From Nilaparvata lugens (lineage: Eukaryota; Arthropoda; Insecta; Hemiptera; Delphacidae): a DNA stretch of 64,000 nt. Below, one piece after another: positions 12,401 to 24,151 of the stretch; positions within the stretch are counted from its first letter, which is position 1; each line of letters begins with the position of its first letter. The translations under genes and the position numbers were made by a program. The notes below the pieces were generated by a model. It was given only the letters and a program-made list of their open reading frames with translations, did no database searches and was not told where the DNA came from. The stretch is from the NCBI RefSeq assembly GCF_014356525.2, contig NC_052504.1:65877114-65941113 (forward strand), written 5' to 3'.

Positions 12401-12860
12401 TTGAACTCAATACATGGATTGATTCCTAGCAGCAGAGACAACTTCACGCTTTGATTTTTCCAACAAAGGTGTTGTACATTTTCACTTAATGGTCTGGCCA
12501 GACAAGAGATTACTTCCTTCTATTGACATAACAATTACATCTATCAATAATATTACAAAATTCAGTCGTTGAAATACTTTAGTTAAAAAATGTCATGATT
12601 TGCATATATTATCTACTCGTACAATCTGACATGTACTGCTATTGACTCAGAAAGTGAAAATAAACCCAACTACTATTGTTGACTCTTACGTAACTAAAAT
12701 AATCATCAATAAAACTGTACTTAAAATAACTTAAAGCCATGTTTCACTAAAGCTAAGGTAGTTATTAATAACTAAATTGTTACCAAACAACAATATTTTA
12801 ACGTGTTACATAAGAACTGGATAATAATTTAATTAGAGATGTAAATAATATTTATAGCTT
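9444..12860. other. 3' UTR and convergent intergenic region
   Basis: AT-rich, with no exon or transposase that I can support. A kelch poly(A) signal is likely at 9733, but transcripts could run further; other AATAAA-like sites occur near 11090. The 3' UTR of the DAN-family gene enters from the right. Confidence 0.6.
9733..9738 (+). terminator. Possible poly(A) signal of the kelch-like gene
   Basis: AATAAA about 290 bases after the stop codon, followed by AT-rich sequence. Position is typical for a short 3' UTR; no cleavage site is proven. Confidence 0.4.
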
Positions 12861-13058
12861 TCATAATTGGACATGATGATCGTCGGTTGGTTTTTCGCTG
12901 GTGTGCTGGTGCTCTGATTCAGCCTGGACGAGGTTGTCGTGGTAACTGAGCTCGGAGCCAGCCAGTGCTGGTTTCAAGTGGTGCGACTCCACGTCCAAAG
13001 TTGGTGCTAGCACCATTCCAGAATGGATTCTGTCGTGGTGCACGTTTTGTCCATACAC
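12861..13058 (-). CDS. NBL1: NBL1-like gene, last coding exon
   Basis: Acceptor tttgaag before VYGQNVHHDRIHSGM; ends HHVQL and TGA (complement of tca at 12861-12863). 65 codons plus stop, phase 0. His-rich with no recognised domain. Confidence 0.75.
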   Translation of the reverse strand: MYGQNVHHDRIHSGMVLAPTLDVESHHLKPALAGSELSYHDNLVQAESEHQHTSEKPTDDHHVQL

Positions 13059-16000
13059 CTTCAAACAAACAACCAGTGGTGTAATTTATAAGCTTCTCTA
13101 CATGTGCTAATAGGAGACAAAATAATGAAGCATCTGTGGGAATATCTATGAGAAATAGTTTTGGATTCATTCTGTTGTTTCTCTCCGTATCATTGTTTCG
13201 ATGTTGTACATGTGTCAATGAAATGAATAAATAAAATAAACAATCATCCTAATATAGAACAGGAGAAAGATCAACTGAGGTGGTCAAAGCCAGATATTTA
13301 CTATTGTAGCCTTGAAAATTCCTAAACAACCTTTTTGTGAGGTGGCTGTGAACACTTCACAGCATACTAATCATATCTTTCTGATTCTCGTTTAGTATTG
13401 ATACTTAATAGTATTCAAGGGACTTAATCGGTGTAACTATATTAAAGTCGCAGAGATTATTTCATCACTGCATGGTACATTACGTAGGCTATATCGTATT
13501 GATAACAACACCGCTTAGTAATAATTTTGAACAAAGTTTCAGAATTTGCACAACAATTGAATCAGGTTATTTCTATGTACGTATAGTAATTTTCATAAAT
13601 AAATTATGCTATAATTTGATTTGGATTCAAAATTTGCATATGCAGATAATGAATGTTAAATATGGTATAAAAAAGATGTGGATATGACGATTAAATTGAT
13701 TATTTATATATTGAGTTAAAAATAGGTTCTACTTAAAAACAACTAAATATATTTAATGCCAGCACATGCTTACGCTGCACAGTGCACATGTTGCAATAAA
13801 CTATTTATTAAAAAACACTAATTTTGATTAGTTTCCATTTGAATTTCCTGGTTCGTTTGTTTTAAAATATGATTATTTCTTAATAAATAGTAATTGAGTT
13901 GATATGATGCAATAAGTGAACTGACCAGTGAGTGATGAGGTCCATGAACATGTTGATGTCTGTGAGCATTCAGATTATGTTCGGTAGCAAGCTTTTGCTT
14001 TTCTGAACTTTCAAACTTGTGAAGGATGTGCTTCAATTGATTGATATCAATATTTATGTGTTCTTCTTTTTGAACCTGAAAATTAGAACATATCGCACAA
14101 TTTCAGAACACCATTTGTCAACTAATAAGATATTCGTCTTATCATCCAATTCATCATAATGATTGGAAATAATTTTTTCTTGAAATAATATGTAGTGTGT
14201 CTAATTCTGGTCCTTCGTTTTTATGTGTATGATTTGTAGGTCGATACGTATTTATGTTTGTGTGTTTGTGATTTGCTTGTATTTAGGTGGTCACAAATGC
14301 AGATTCTGTTTTTGTTTTTAGTCCTTGAATATGCACCCTCACATACCGTACATCAACAACAAATCCAACAGAATAGGAAGTATGTTTAAAAAATCTGGTT
14401 ATAAATTGACATTCAAATATACACCCAATTCAAAAGCAATAGACAATGCATATTAAATGAAGAAACTTCAAATCCCACATCCTCTTTGATTATCTTCTCA
14501 GCCAGACTAAACCCAATAGACACCAACAGCACACTAAAAATTGACATCCAAACCTTCTATATGTCTATAAGTTAAACCATCAAGATGACAGACCTGCCGA
14601 AAGATCTACTTGTCACAGTAAGTGGATAGATTCATTTCTTGAAGAAATTTGACTGCTAGATTAGTTCTATTTTATAAGAAAATATTTCAATTCTTTTAAT
14701 ATCCTTATAATAAAGATTATATTTTTAGAAATTAATAATTAGAATATTTGTTTACTTCCTAATCATTGAATATGACACTTGAAAATGGAATCATTTTCCA
14801 AAACCGTTGTGCTTGAGAAAATAAAAAGTTAGAAATTGAAAAATATTTTTCATATTTATAAACGAGGGTCATTTTTCCAACCTTCAGTTGGTCATAAATA
14901 TAAGATGAAATTAAATAAAGGACAATTTTGTCACAAAAGTCACTTACACATGATTATATTTCTTCAACATAATTGCCGTGAAGGTTGAGGCATTTGTCAT
15001 ACTAGTGGACCAGTCTAATTAACAAAACTCTCTCCATAAAATGCTACCGCCAAATGAGTTCAAGTAGGCTATGAAATTGTTTTGGAGCTCCTCGTTAGTA
15101 TGGCGAAGCTCTGCCCTCAAAGTCATATCTTGAGTTTGGGAAAAGGTATAAGTTACTATAGCCTAGTGGCCAGGTAAGGTTTGTATAGTGGGTGACCAAA
15201 ATTATCCCATTTGATTTGTTGGTGAATCCGTTTTTGGTTGCCCTAGAACTGTGAGTCTGAGTTGTCATACATCAAGGAGATTTCAGTTGACGTCTTTCTG
15301 ATATCATTGAGATATCAATGTGCGGTTTTCGCCATTCATTTTCTCTTCAAATTCTGTATTAAAATCATGTATAATATTATGAACACCTTCTCTCATTAAA
15401 AAAAACGAAGTTGGATTCAAAATACCGGTTCCAAAATGGTGAACCAAAATTTTGATGCGACATGAAAGTGGTTTTTATTTATTCTAATAGGATCCCCAAT
15501 CAGACCTATAGTTAAATTTTCCTTGTTGAAATAAATATCCGGCTGTTTCCATACTTTTCTTCATTTCCACTATTCTTCCTTTATAAAAATCTTGTGTAAT
15601 TTTCAAATAAAAATCTTATTTCATTTGTTCTCTAAATATGACTCTACTTCCATCTGTTAAAACTATTTTATAAATATAATTTGATTGTAAATATAGCAGG
15701 CTACTTTGAGTTTGAGTTCAAACTTTGACATGTGTGTCGTGTAGGTACCTTTTCTACCAATGATTGTAGAGTGGCGTCATCAACCTGGTGATGCTGGCCT
15801 TCCACTTGACCGAGCAATTCTCTCAGAGTCACTTGACTTGCCTCGCTCAGCTCCTCCACTCCCGAATTCAATTCAGTCAGTAGGGACAGAAGTCTGCAAC
15901 ACATCAACCAGTAATCTCACAAATATTTGATAACATAATAAACATGACATGTAGATGAATTAATGTTCAAAAATACGTTTCAAATATATTTGATAATTGA

Positions 16001-19000
16001 AAAATTCGTTTCAAAGACAAAATTTGCGCAATATTATAGTAAATATAAATTTACAGGCTTACATGCCTATTATATATCCATGTGATTTCTTTTATTGAAA
16101 CGAATTTTTAAATAATTTATTATATCACTTTTTCAAATATGCATGATTTTCCATCTTGTTTCTAGTGTAATCCACATTTTACTGTACTCATCTATTATAA
16201 TTTTATTTTTACATTATGTTTATTGTACAGTGCTATTTTTGTTTTTGTACCACTATGGGTCTGGTTGCACTCAGTGGAAATTGTCATATTGTTTGTATAA
16301 ATAAATAATCAATAAATGAATATAACAAATCAATTAGTACCCTTCTATTTGTCTTTTCATGAACACGATATGTTTCGACTCATAAGTTCATAAATTCAAT
16401 ATGTTATATGAATGTATTAATTTCAATTATTTAAAAGCCGACTAGGCTAATAATGTTGTAGCCTACTAGGTAATATAAACGGTTCTGATACATTCTCTCT
16501 CCAATTCATTCTCTGATTTATTGTCTCTAGAATACGAAGTACCTACGAGAGTAGAAATAAAAGTGGAGGTTGCGTCTTCTGGTCCAATAGTATAGGTACC
16601 CTACAATGCTTTGAAAAGTACACATTTGATTGATCAGAGCAACTGATAACAAGTCCTACCAGAACTTATTGATAAAGAACTAGAAATGGCTTAATAATTT
16701 GATAAAAAAGTAAGCAAATGGTCTTTTGGTCCAATAGGTACTCTCAAAGCTTTGAGTAGTCGACATTTGTTTGTCTTTTTTTAGGGCTACTTTTAATATA
16801 AATAGGAATATAGATCTCAGTACCCTTTTAAATTATTTTGTCACAACATCTTTCGGACACGAATGCCATTTTCAATGCTTTCATTTTCACTAATGCCAAT
16901 TTAAAAGGGTACTGAGATTTATATTTCTATTTAGACATATGATTTATCATAGCTTTAAAATTGTTCTCATGGAAATAATATTGGATAAAGAACTAAAAAT
17001 GAGTTGATAAGGGAATTTGTTGCGAAAGTCGGACTTATGCTTGATGATGTGTGAAGTGTTGGTGGCAGGTGACGTGTGAGCGTCGGAGAGAGAGGGTCGT
17101 CGCTGCATGAGACTCAGCAGCTGCGGCACATCTCTGTCTCTCTCTCGCTCGACCGCATCGTCGTCATCGTCTGCGACTGCGTCGGCCGGCAGCTGCCGGG
17201 AGGCCGCATCCGAACACGTCATGCAGCTGCAGTTGGTGATCACCTCCACCACTTTGTTCATCGTCTCACTCTCTTCGCCGTCGTCTCCGCCTCCTTCCCG
17301 CTTGCACTTCAGTGTCACCTGCGTTCAAACAAACATAGTTTTCATTTCAACCTCTTCAATTTGAGAAAACATTCTCAATCGGTGCGCAAAACATTCGAGC
17401 AAGTTAAGAAAACCTCAACTTCCTACTTTAAAAAATAAAAACAAACTAAAATGAAATATTATTGATCCATACATACATTATTTTACATGATATTCACAAT
17501 TTACAATTATATGAAAATATAATTAATTAAAATATAAATAAAAATATAATATCATCCAATACAGCCCAAAGGTGTAACCTATTACCTGGAATGAAATAAA
17601 AAACATATATTAAGTAGGTATCCCTTTCTTATATGTTTTATTAATTCCCCAAAACATATTTTGACTACGTGTTCAGTTTCAACTACAGTACTAGCCATTT
17701 TCAAGTGGGTATATTACCTGTAGATGGGTATCTGAATAGTTATGTTTCAAACAAAGGCATCACTCGAGAGAATATCAACGTCCTGCCTTAAAAAATAAAA
17801 ACAAACTGAAAATAAATAAGGTACTATAATTCAAATATCTCTTAAAACTACACTTGTACAAGAGTTTTCATGTCAAGGTTCTGATTATCTCTAATCAATA
17901 GCACAAAAAAACTTTAACTCAAGTGTAGCTTGCACTGCAAAGTTTGCACTAAACTCATTTTCAAGGATCATCGCAAGTGAGGAGGTGAATTTCAGCAGCA
18001 AGTTGAATGTTTCCAATACAGCCTATAAAAGTATTGTTTGTTACGGTGCACAAACGTGGGGCTTTGAATGGCAGGAGAAAGTTGAGATGCTGCAACGATT
18101 TTTCTTGAGAAAAGTTTTTAGACTCCCAAAATGCTCTCCAAATTTTGCTTTATATTTGGAGACTGGACTGACACCCATTTTTCTGTACACACTGAAGCTG
18201 CACCTCGATTATGTGAAAAAATGTGTAAATCTTCCAGAAGAGAGGTATTCAAAGATCCTCACAGATGAGGTGATGCGAAGGAGGCTGTCTTTCTTCAGTA
18301 AATGGCAACAGATGGCAGAGGAGTATCAGATTCCAATGGAGCATTTCACAGGTTTCGACACTGAAGCTATCTTGAACAAAATTTCTGCAAACCTCAGAGA
18401 GAGATGTGAGGTTATATGGAGATGCAACCAGACACGTTCCTTGTATAGAGAGCTGAGTTTGGAGACGGATTACTTGAAGAGCAGCTAGAAGGCAACCGTG
18501 TATTAACTGAATGTTCAAAGCAAGGACAGAGCTGATATACCTCAACAAGTATTCCTTCACCGGCACACAAAAGTTGTGTCCCATGTGCAATCTAAGACAG
18601 GAAGAAGATGTTCACCACTTCATGGCTGTTTGTCCTGTCTTGAAGGAGATCAGAGAGAACGTTTTCGGAAGTAGCACCCTAAGCAGAGCCCAGCTGATAC
18701 GACTCCTCAATGGAGAGGATTGGTTATCAATGGCGCGGTATTGCAGAGTGGCGTGGAGGTACAGGTACTAGTGTACAGTGTCATGGAGTTCAACTACTAG
18801 GATGAGAAGAACCGACGTTCAACTACCATAAGAGAGCTGCCACCACTACTATGCACAATGATAAGAAGATCTTTCAGAAACGGCTACCAACCTCAAAGCA
18901 CCTCAGACGGTCGACAGACCATGAGTAATTGTCTGCAAAAAACCTTAAAGAAATGAACTTTTAAAACATAGAAAATTTCAAGCTATCAGAAATGTATATT

Positions 19001-19758
19001 AATTACTTTGTATATTGATCCATTTTTTGTTGTTTTCAATAACGACACTATTCTATTCTAAAACACTTTAGGTTCCACAGTTGCTACCCTCCTCCTTGAA
19101 TTGGAAATCCAAAAAAATTGGTCATTCTAAACACTGCTGACCTTTTTAGGACACCCCCCAAGAATTTCAAGGAGGCAGTCGGCATTGATTAACCCTGTTT
19201 AACAAGGCTACTGTGAATACTGTGTGAGTAATAATGTCACACTTTTACTCTCCAATTTCACTTTCCATTACGAACTGGTTGTTAATGATCACTTTTCAAT
19301 AGTTGAATTACTTATTAAAACAGTATTAAGTAATAAAACAGAATAATCCCGCCACTCCTACTACCCACGCTGCCAACTAATTGTAAATACCACTACATAA
19401 GAAGAGTGTCAACCAGTGTTGAAAAAGGACTCCGAAAGAGCTCCACAAATAATGTGAGTAAAAGCTAATAGCTTTTAATCATAAAGGTCAGACTGCTATG
19501 TCGTATTAAAAAAGTGAAAATGTTTGATTGACTCACATGATGGAGGGCGGAGGTGGAGGGCTGACAGGAGTCGCAGTAGGGGAGGACGTCGCCAGGGGCG
19601 GCGGGGAGGGTGCGAGGGATGCTGTAGCTGAAGCAGGCGCCGACGCACACGTTGTTGGGGAGGGTGAGGGGCTCGCACCCGGGGTGGGTGATCACCTGCT
19701 CGATTGCCGTCGTCTTGCACCACGAGTGCTTGTCAGGGTACAGCACTATGTTGTGCAC
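12861..19758 (-). CDS. NBL1: DAN/NBL1-family secreted cystine-knot protein, exons 2 to last
   Basis: Predicted secreted antagonist of BMP/TGF-beta ligands. Five minus-strand exons (19537-19758, 17074-17318, 15749-15893, 13926-14075, 12861-13058) join in frame to about 318 residues. The first two hold the cystine knot with ten cysteines in the DAN order: SWC, GC, CVGAC, YCDSC, LKC, then NCSCMTC. The block CVGACFSYSIPRT is close to the vertebrate NBL1 sequence as remembered. The tail is acidic (a DDDDD run), then a helical Leu-rich segment, then a His-rich end. The signal peptide and start must be on an exon to the right; I could not locate it. The donor at 17074 (cac|gtcacc) is weak; an alternative at about 17033 keeps the same phase. 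Confidence 0.88.
13926..14075 (-). CDS. NBL1: NBL1-like gene, fourth visible exon
   Basis: Acceptor attttcag, donor gtcagt, phase 0 on both sides, 50 codons. Encodes VQKEEHINIDINQLKHILHK and a His-rich stretch HRHQHVHGPHH. No domain recognised. Codon-phase fit with neighbours on both sides is the main support. Confidence 0.75.
14861..15218 (-). pseudogene. Decayed mariner-type transposase, 3' end
   Basis: Minus-strand reading, with several frame changes and stops, gives the C-terminal mariner pattern: a HPLYKPYLA block where PYSPDLAPSDYH is expected, LFPKLK, AYLNSFGG and the closing YDKCLNLHGNYVE-like block. The outer end starts acgagggtcatttttccaac, a typical mariner inverted repeat. It lies in an intron of the NBL1-like gene. 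The 5' half was not found. Confidence 0.7.
15749..15893 (-). CDS. NBL1: NBL1-like gene, third visible exon
   Basis: Acceptor gtgttgcag, donor gtacct. Receives two bases from the previous exon. Encodes LLSLLTELNSGVEELSEASQ and a second amphipathic helix ending LVEK. No family domain; probably a helical spacer. Confidence 0.75.
16577..16775. repeat. Diverged direct duplication
   Basis: The block tcttctggtccaatag with downstream gctttga and cattTG words at about 16577-16640 is repeated at about 16722-16775 with tcttttggtccaatag. No coding content. Confidence 0.5.
16800..16932. repeat. 133-bp hairpin element in NBL1-like intron
   Basis: Left arm aaataggaatatagatctca is complementary to the right arm ending tgagatttatatttctattt. 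Arms are about 37 bp with a few mismatches; the loop holds catctttcggacacgaatgc. Probably a small MITE. Confidence 0.7.
17074..17318 (-). CDS. NBL1: NBL1-like gene, second visible exon (end of cystine knot)
   Basis: Acceptor gaacgcag before VTLKCKREGG; contains VVEVITNCSCMTCSD, the last knot cysteines, then an acidic-to-basic stretch (DDDDDAVERERDRD). The lower boundary is provisional because the donor gtcacc is poor. Two bases carry over, consistent with the third exon. Confidence 0.8.
17403..17820. repeat. Short direct repeat pair in NBL1-like intron
   Basis: A segment ending taaaaaataaaaacaaact occurs near 17430-17450 and again near 17787-17808, each after a cctac/cctgc-tt word. Minor intronic duplication, with nothing coding in it. 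Confidence 0.45.
17985..18771 (+). pseudogene. Non-LTR retrotransposon ORF2 C-terminal fragment, broken
   Basis: Two plus-strand frames, 17985-18488 and 18511-18771, encode the post-RT region of a non-LTR element. The first has a CYGAQTWGFEW block and LRKVFRLPKCSP. The second has the Cys/His tail KLCPMCNLRQEEDVHHFMAV followed by a Cys. A stop and frame change near 18488 separate them. The RT core is absent, so this is a 5'-truncated insertion. It lies in the NBL1-like intron, antisense to that gene. Following sequence to about 19050 is probably its 3' UTR. Confidence 0.82.
19537..19758 (-). CDS. NBL1: NBL1-like gene, first visible exon (start of cystine knot)
   Basis: Acceptor tgtgcacag, donor gtgagt, phase 0 on both sides, 74 codons. 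Encodes VHNIVLYPDKHSWC, EQVITHPGCEPLTLPNNVC, GACFSYSIPRTLP and YCDSCQP: six of the ten knot cysteines. Codon use is GC-rich, unlike the AT-rich surroundings. No start codon or signal peptide is in this exon. Confidence 0.92.
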
Positions 19759-20007
19759 CTGTGCACATCACAAACACCGCACCTCCTTTAGACCATGCTT
19801 GAAACTAGTATTAAAAACTATCATTATTTTTTTATTGAAAATAACAGTTCACTTGAATAACGAGAGCATTTTGATTATTTTTTTCACACTATGAACAGAG
19901 ATGCAGTGGAATTTTTCCATTAGACTAGAAATAAAAGCGAAGTTGTCAGTTCCACATAATATTATATTTGAGCCGAACTATAGTTTCCAAGAACTCAGGG
20001 AATAATA

Positions 20008-20062
20008 TCATCAGCGGTATTTTTGGTTTTCTTTTAAACCAAAATACCTCCGATGATGATGC
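20008..20062. repeat. Strong stem-loop
   Basis: atcatcagcggtatttttgg is followed after a few bases by ccaaaatacctccgatgatg, giving an arm of about 24 bp with few mismatches and a very short loop. It lies 330 bp left of the TTAA element. Function unknown. Confidence 0.7.
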
Positions 20063-20861
20063 CTCAAGTGCATTGAATAGAGAGAAAAGTATGGAACACA
20101 ATTTTTTACCCTGCAGCTCTTTTTAGGATAGTAAGGTGGTAAACATATCAAAAGTCCTCACTCCTACCCCTTGTGCTAAGGGGGTGGTTCGAAAGTACCA
20201 TACTTTGATTTTTGTACATACCTCGAACAATATGCGTGTCTTGTGGAAATTTTTGTCAAATAAAAAATTAAAGCTTACAAATAAGCCTACAAGTTTCATT
20301 TGTACATGTAAACTTCGCTTTTATTCCACCTTAATTTGACTATCCTAAATATTGGTATTATTATTTTGGGTGATTGAATGATCATTTAACCCTCCGATAG
20401 GCGCGTCATCAAAAGTGACACATTAGAGCTCGCGCGCTCTATTCGTGTAGCCCATTTTGTTTTAATTGTATAAAATAGTTCACTAGGTTTCTTTTCAAGT
20501 CACAATCGTGAGTAAGGTCTTGTATCACATTTATTATCACGATTAAAAAATAATAAGAGCAATTGTACAGTTGTTTCAGCTTGGAAAAATATTTCAATTT
20601 AACATGATTATGACTGAATAAAAATGGCTCATCATTATCAGCTTTAAACTCAAAATTTCTTCAAGACACAATAATAATTCCATGTTATATTCTGCTCAAT
20701 ATATCCATTAATTAGAAATCAAATTGAAAAATAAGAATATTTTACAAATTTGGATGTACGAATTCAGATAGTTTGTAAAATGTACAACTTTGCAAAATAT
20801 TTGGACGAGAAGGAACACTTTCTTTTCACTTAATGATATTCTTCAATTTGTCCTTGGAAAA

Positions 20862-21071
20862 TTACAAATCTGACAACAGCTCTTCATCACCACTATCCTC
20901 CTCATCCACATTCATTGGATCATCAACTTGTACCTGACTAGAATTGAAATTTTCATCTGCATTTCCTGTATCAGAAGGGTAAATTTCTTCTTCAACATGA
21001 TCTATTTCACCATCATTACTATCACTCAAAATTATATCTTCTTTATCAGTGAAATAATCGCGTATAATAGC
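20862..21071 (-). pseudogene. Acidic open frame, possible piggyBac-like transposase N-terminal relic
   Basis: 69-codon minus-strand frame without a start codon, very rich in Asp and Glu (DKEDIILSDSNDGEIDHVEE near its start, SGDEELLSDL before the TAA). piggyBac-family transposases often begin with an acidic Ser/Asp region, and the frame lies within a TTAA-bounded element, so a transposase relic is plausible. No DDE core is present. Assignment is inference. Confidence 0.35.
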
Positions 21072-21134
21072 TCATTGTAGATTCCACTCTCATATCCGAC
21101 TGTTCTCTACAGTTCATTGCAAAAACGGACGCAC

Positions 21135-21152
21135 GGGCTACAGGTGTAGCCC
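21135..21152. repeat. Internal copy of the element's subterminal palindrome
   Basis: gggctacaggtgtagccc, matching in reverse complement the right-end motif at 29941-29958. Bases to its left (cggacgcac) resemble the ...gataggcgcgc end. The left side therefore has two end-like motifs, at 20390 and here. Confidence 0.7.
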
Positions 21153-21244
21153 AAGCAACTTTCAAGGAAATTTACTAGCACACATGCACTATTAAAATGT
21201 TGGCAATATATCAACTGCCGGAGTAGTGTGGGTTACAAAAGGCG

Positions 21245-22545
21245 GTTCTGTCCACCTGTTCCCCCCCAATGAGAAAATTGAAATCTGACTAGACAGCATT
21301 TTTGTACCTTTTTGTACCACCAACCAAAAATTTTGTACCCTAACCATAACCGAGATACAAGCAAAATAAAAAGGGGGGAACAGGTGGACACTTTTTTCCC
21401 CCTACATCAAACTTGAAATCTGACTATATCATATTTTTGTACCATTTTTGTACCCTTTTGTACCACCAAAAAAAATTTTGTACCTCAACCATTACCGATA
21501 TATAAGCAAAATAAGAGGGGGGAACAGGTGGACACTTTCCCCCCCACATAAAAAATTAAATTTGACCATACCATATCAATGTACCATTTTTGTACCCTCC
21601 AAAACTGTAGAAAAAAAATTTTGTACCCTCACCCTAACCGAGATATAATCAATATAAAATTCGGGGGAACAGGTGGACACTTTTCCCCCCAACAACAAAC
21701 TTGAAATCTGACTATAATGTATTTTTGTACCTTTTTGTACCACCAAAAAATTTTTTTGTACCTCAACCATTACCAATATATAAGCAAAATATGAGGGGGG
21801 AAACAGGTGGACACTTCCCCCCCTCCAGATCAAAAATGAAATTTGACTATACCATATCATTGTACTATTTTTGTACCCTCCAAAACCATAGAGAAATAAT
21901 TTTGTACCCTCATCCTAACCGAGATTTAATCAATATAAATTCGGGGGAACAGGTGGAAACTTTTTCCCCCCACAACAAACTTAAAATCTGACTATACTAT
22001 ATTTTTGTGCCACCAACAAAAATTTTTGTACCTCAACCATTACCGATATATAAGCAAAATAACAGAGGGGGGACAGGTGGACACTTTTCCCCCCCACATA
22101 GAAAATGAAATCTGACTATACCATATCATTGTACAATTTTTGTACTCTCCAAAACAATAGAGAAATAACTTTGTACCCTCACCCTAACCGAGATTTGATC
22201 AATATAAAATGTGGGGGAACTGGTGGACACTTTCCCCCCCTCCCTAATCAATAAATGGAATTTGACCATAACATATTATTGTATCATTCTCGTACACTCC
22301 AAAACCATAGAGAAATAATTTTGTACCCTCACTCTAACCGATATTTAATAAAAATAAATTGATGGACATTTAATGATGGACAACAGATGGACATTTTCCC
22401 CCCTCCCCCCCAACTACAACAAACTTGAAATCTGACTATACCATATCATTGTACCATTTTTGTATCTTCTTGCTCCACCAACAGAAATTTGTGTACTGCA
22501 ATAATAATCAATATATTGCAAAAATAAGAGGGGGAACAGGTGGTC
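21245..22545 (+). repeat. C-rich satellite array, left arm (about 145-bp monomers, A/B alternation)
   Basis: Monomers are marked by ggggggaacaggtggacac. That word recurs at about 21381, 21525, 21670, 21804, 21950, 22074 and 22220, and again near 22537. Two types alternate. Type A has accaccaa and ccattaccgatatataag; type B has ctccaaaacca, agagaaataa and cctaaccgagattt. The pair forms a higher-order unit of about 280-290 bp. Short frames here are repeat translations, not genes. Confidence 0.92.
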
Positions 22546-23439
22546 ACTAGTTCTCCTTTTTGTCAAAAATGGAATTGGACTATACAATGTTGTTTTTCGA
22601 TTTTTGAAAAAGAAAAAATTTCATACCAATGTCAGAACTGAAATAGAAGTGAAAAACAATTGAGAAACCTACGACTTGGTGTGGGAGGAGTAAATTCATC
22701 AAAAACTAATGTAACATCTTAAATTTGACATATTCATTTAATCTGACAATTCCATATCATAGTTCTATTTTTGTACCATTAAAAATGTTCATCACAAAAT
22801 TTTCTACTCTCGAATGGAAATTTGAAGTGGGAAAATGTTGCCTTTTGCTTTTCAATTATTGTACAAATACAATTGTTAAAAAACTAACTAAAAAAAAATT
22901 GTGTCTTCTATGCATTGCTTTATCCAAAGATAAGTTGTTTCAACAAAAATCAATTCCAGCATTCAATAATATAATTTTTTTAATAAATGCATTTTATAAC
23001 TAGAATATACAACATCATGATGTTTAAAAAGATGCATTTTACATTGAGAGTGGGCTGTGGCAGTCGACCATATTGGAAATATCCCATAAGATCCAATTTA
23101 ATCTTTTGAAACATGCAGCACCCTTATTTCTGTACATAAAATTACGTTTGATGTGTCATTGGAAATATATCATTCTACAAGCCATTTTCTTTTTAGTTTT
23201 TCAATAAAAAACTACTTCAATGAAATCACAGCACAAAAAAACTTATTCAAGTTTGAAACTTCATAAATTTCGAAACAAATATTAAAAATTTGAGAAAGCC
23301 AATCCCCAGTTACATTAAATGATTCATTGGAATATTACTTGTTCCAAGAAGACGTGTTGACTTGTAGATGTGATGAGTTTCAAATAAATAAGTGCATGTT
23401 TTGCATTGAAATAAAGTTGATCTTATGGGACATCATTAT
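22546..23439. other. Spacer between the two inverted arrays
   Basis: AT-rich with one degenerate array word (tttttgtaccatt near 22770). No reading frame or motif that I can support. Confidence 0.6.
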
Positions 23440-24151
23440 TGCAGTACAAAAATTTCTGTTGGTGGAGCAAGAAGATACAAAAATGGTACAATGATATGGT
23501 ATAGTCAGATTTCAAGTTTGTTGTAGGGGAGGGGGTAGGGGGAAATTGTCCATCTGTTCCCCCGCATTTTAAATTGATTAAATCTCGGTTAGGGTGAGGG
23601 TACAAAATAATTTCCTTACTGTTTTGGAGGGTATGAAAATGGTACAATAATATGGTATGGTCAAATTTCATTACTTGATTTTGGGGGGGGGGGAAGTGTC
23701 CACCAGTTCCCCCGCATTTTATATTGATTAAATCTCAGTTAGGGTGAGGGTACAAGATTATTTCTCTACGGTTTTGGAGGGTACAAAAATGGTACAATGA
23801 TATGGTATGGTCAAATTTCATTTTCAATGTGGGGGGGGGGAAAGTGTCCACCTGTTCCCCCCCCTCTTATTTTGCTTATATATTTCGGTAATGGTTGAGG
23901 TACAAAAATTTTTGGTGGTGGTACAAAAATGGTAAAGTCAGATTTCAAGTTTGTTGTGGGGGGGAAGAGTGTCCACCTGTTCCCCCACATTTTATATTGA
24001 TTAAATCTTGGAGAGGGTACAATTTTTTTTCTCTACGGTTTTGGAGGGTACAAAAATGGTACATTGATATGGTATAGTCAAATTTCATTTTTGATGTGGG
24101 GGGGAAAAGTGTCCACCTGTTCCCCCCTCTTATTTTGCTTATATATCGGTA
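23440..24151 (-). repeat. C-rich satellite array, inner part of right arm
   Basis: Same A/B monomers as 21245-22545 in the opposite orientation (gtgtccacctgttccccc words near 23695, 23845, 23970 and 24108). It is interrupted at 24152 by the nested element and resumes at 28841. Confidence 0.9.

Noticed and set aside
17076..17438. Plus-strand frames of 85-120 codons
   Set aside because: Antisense shadows of the NBL1-like exon 17074-17318, which has matching splice sites and knot cysteines.
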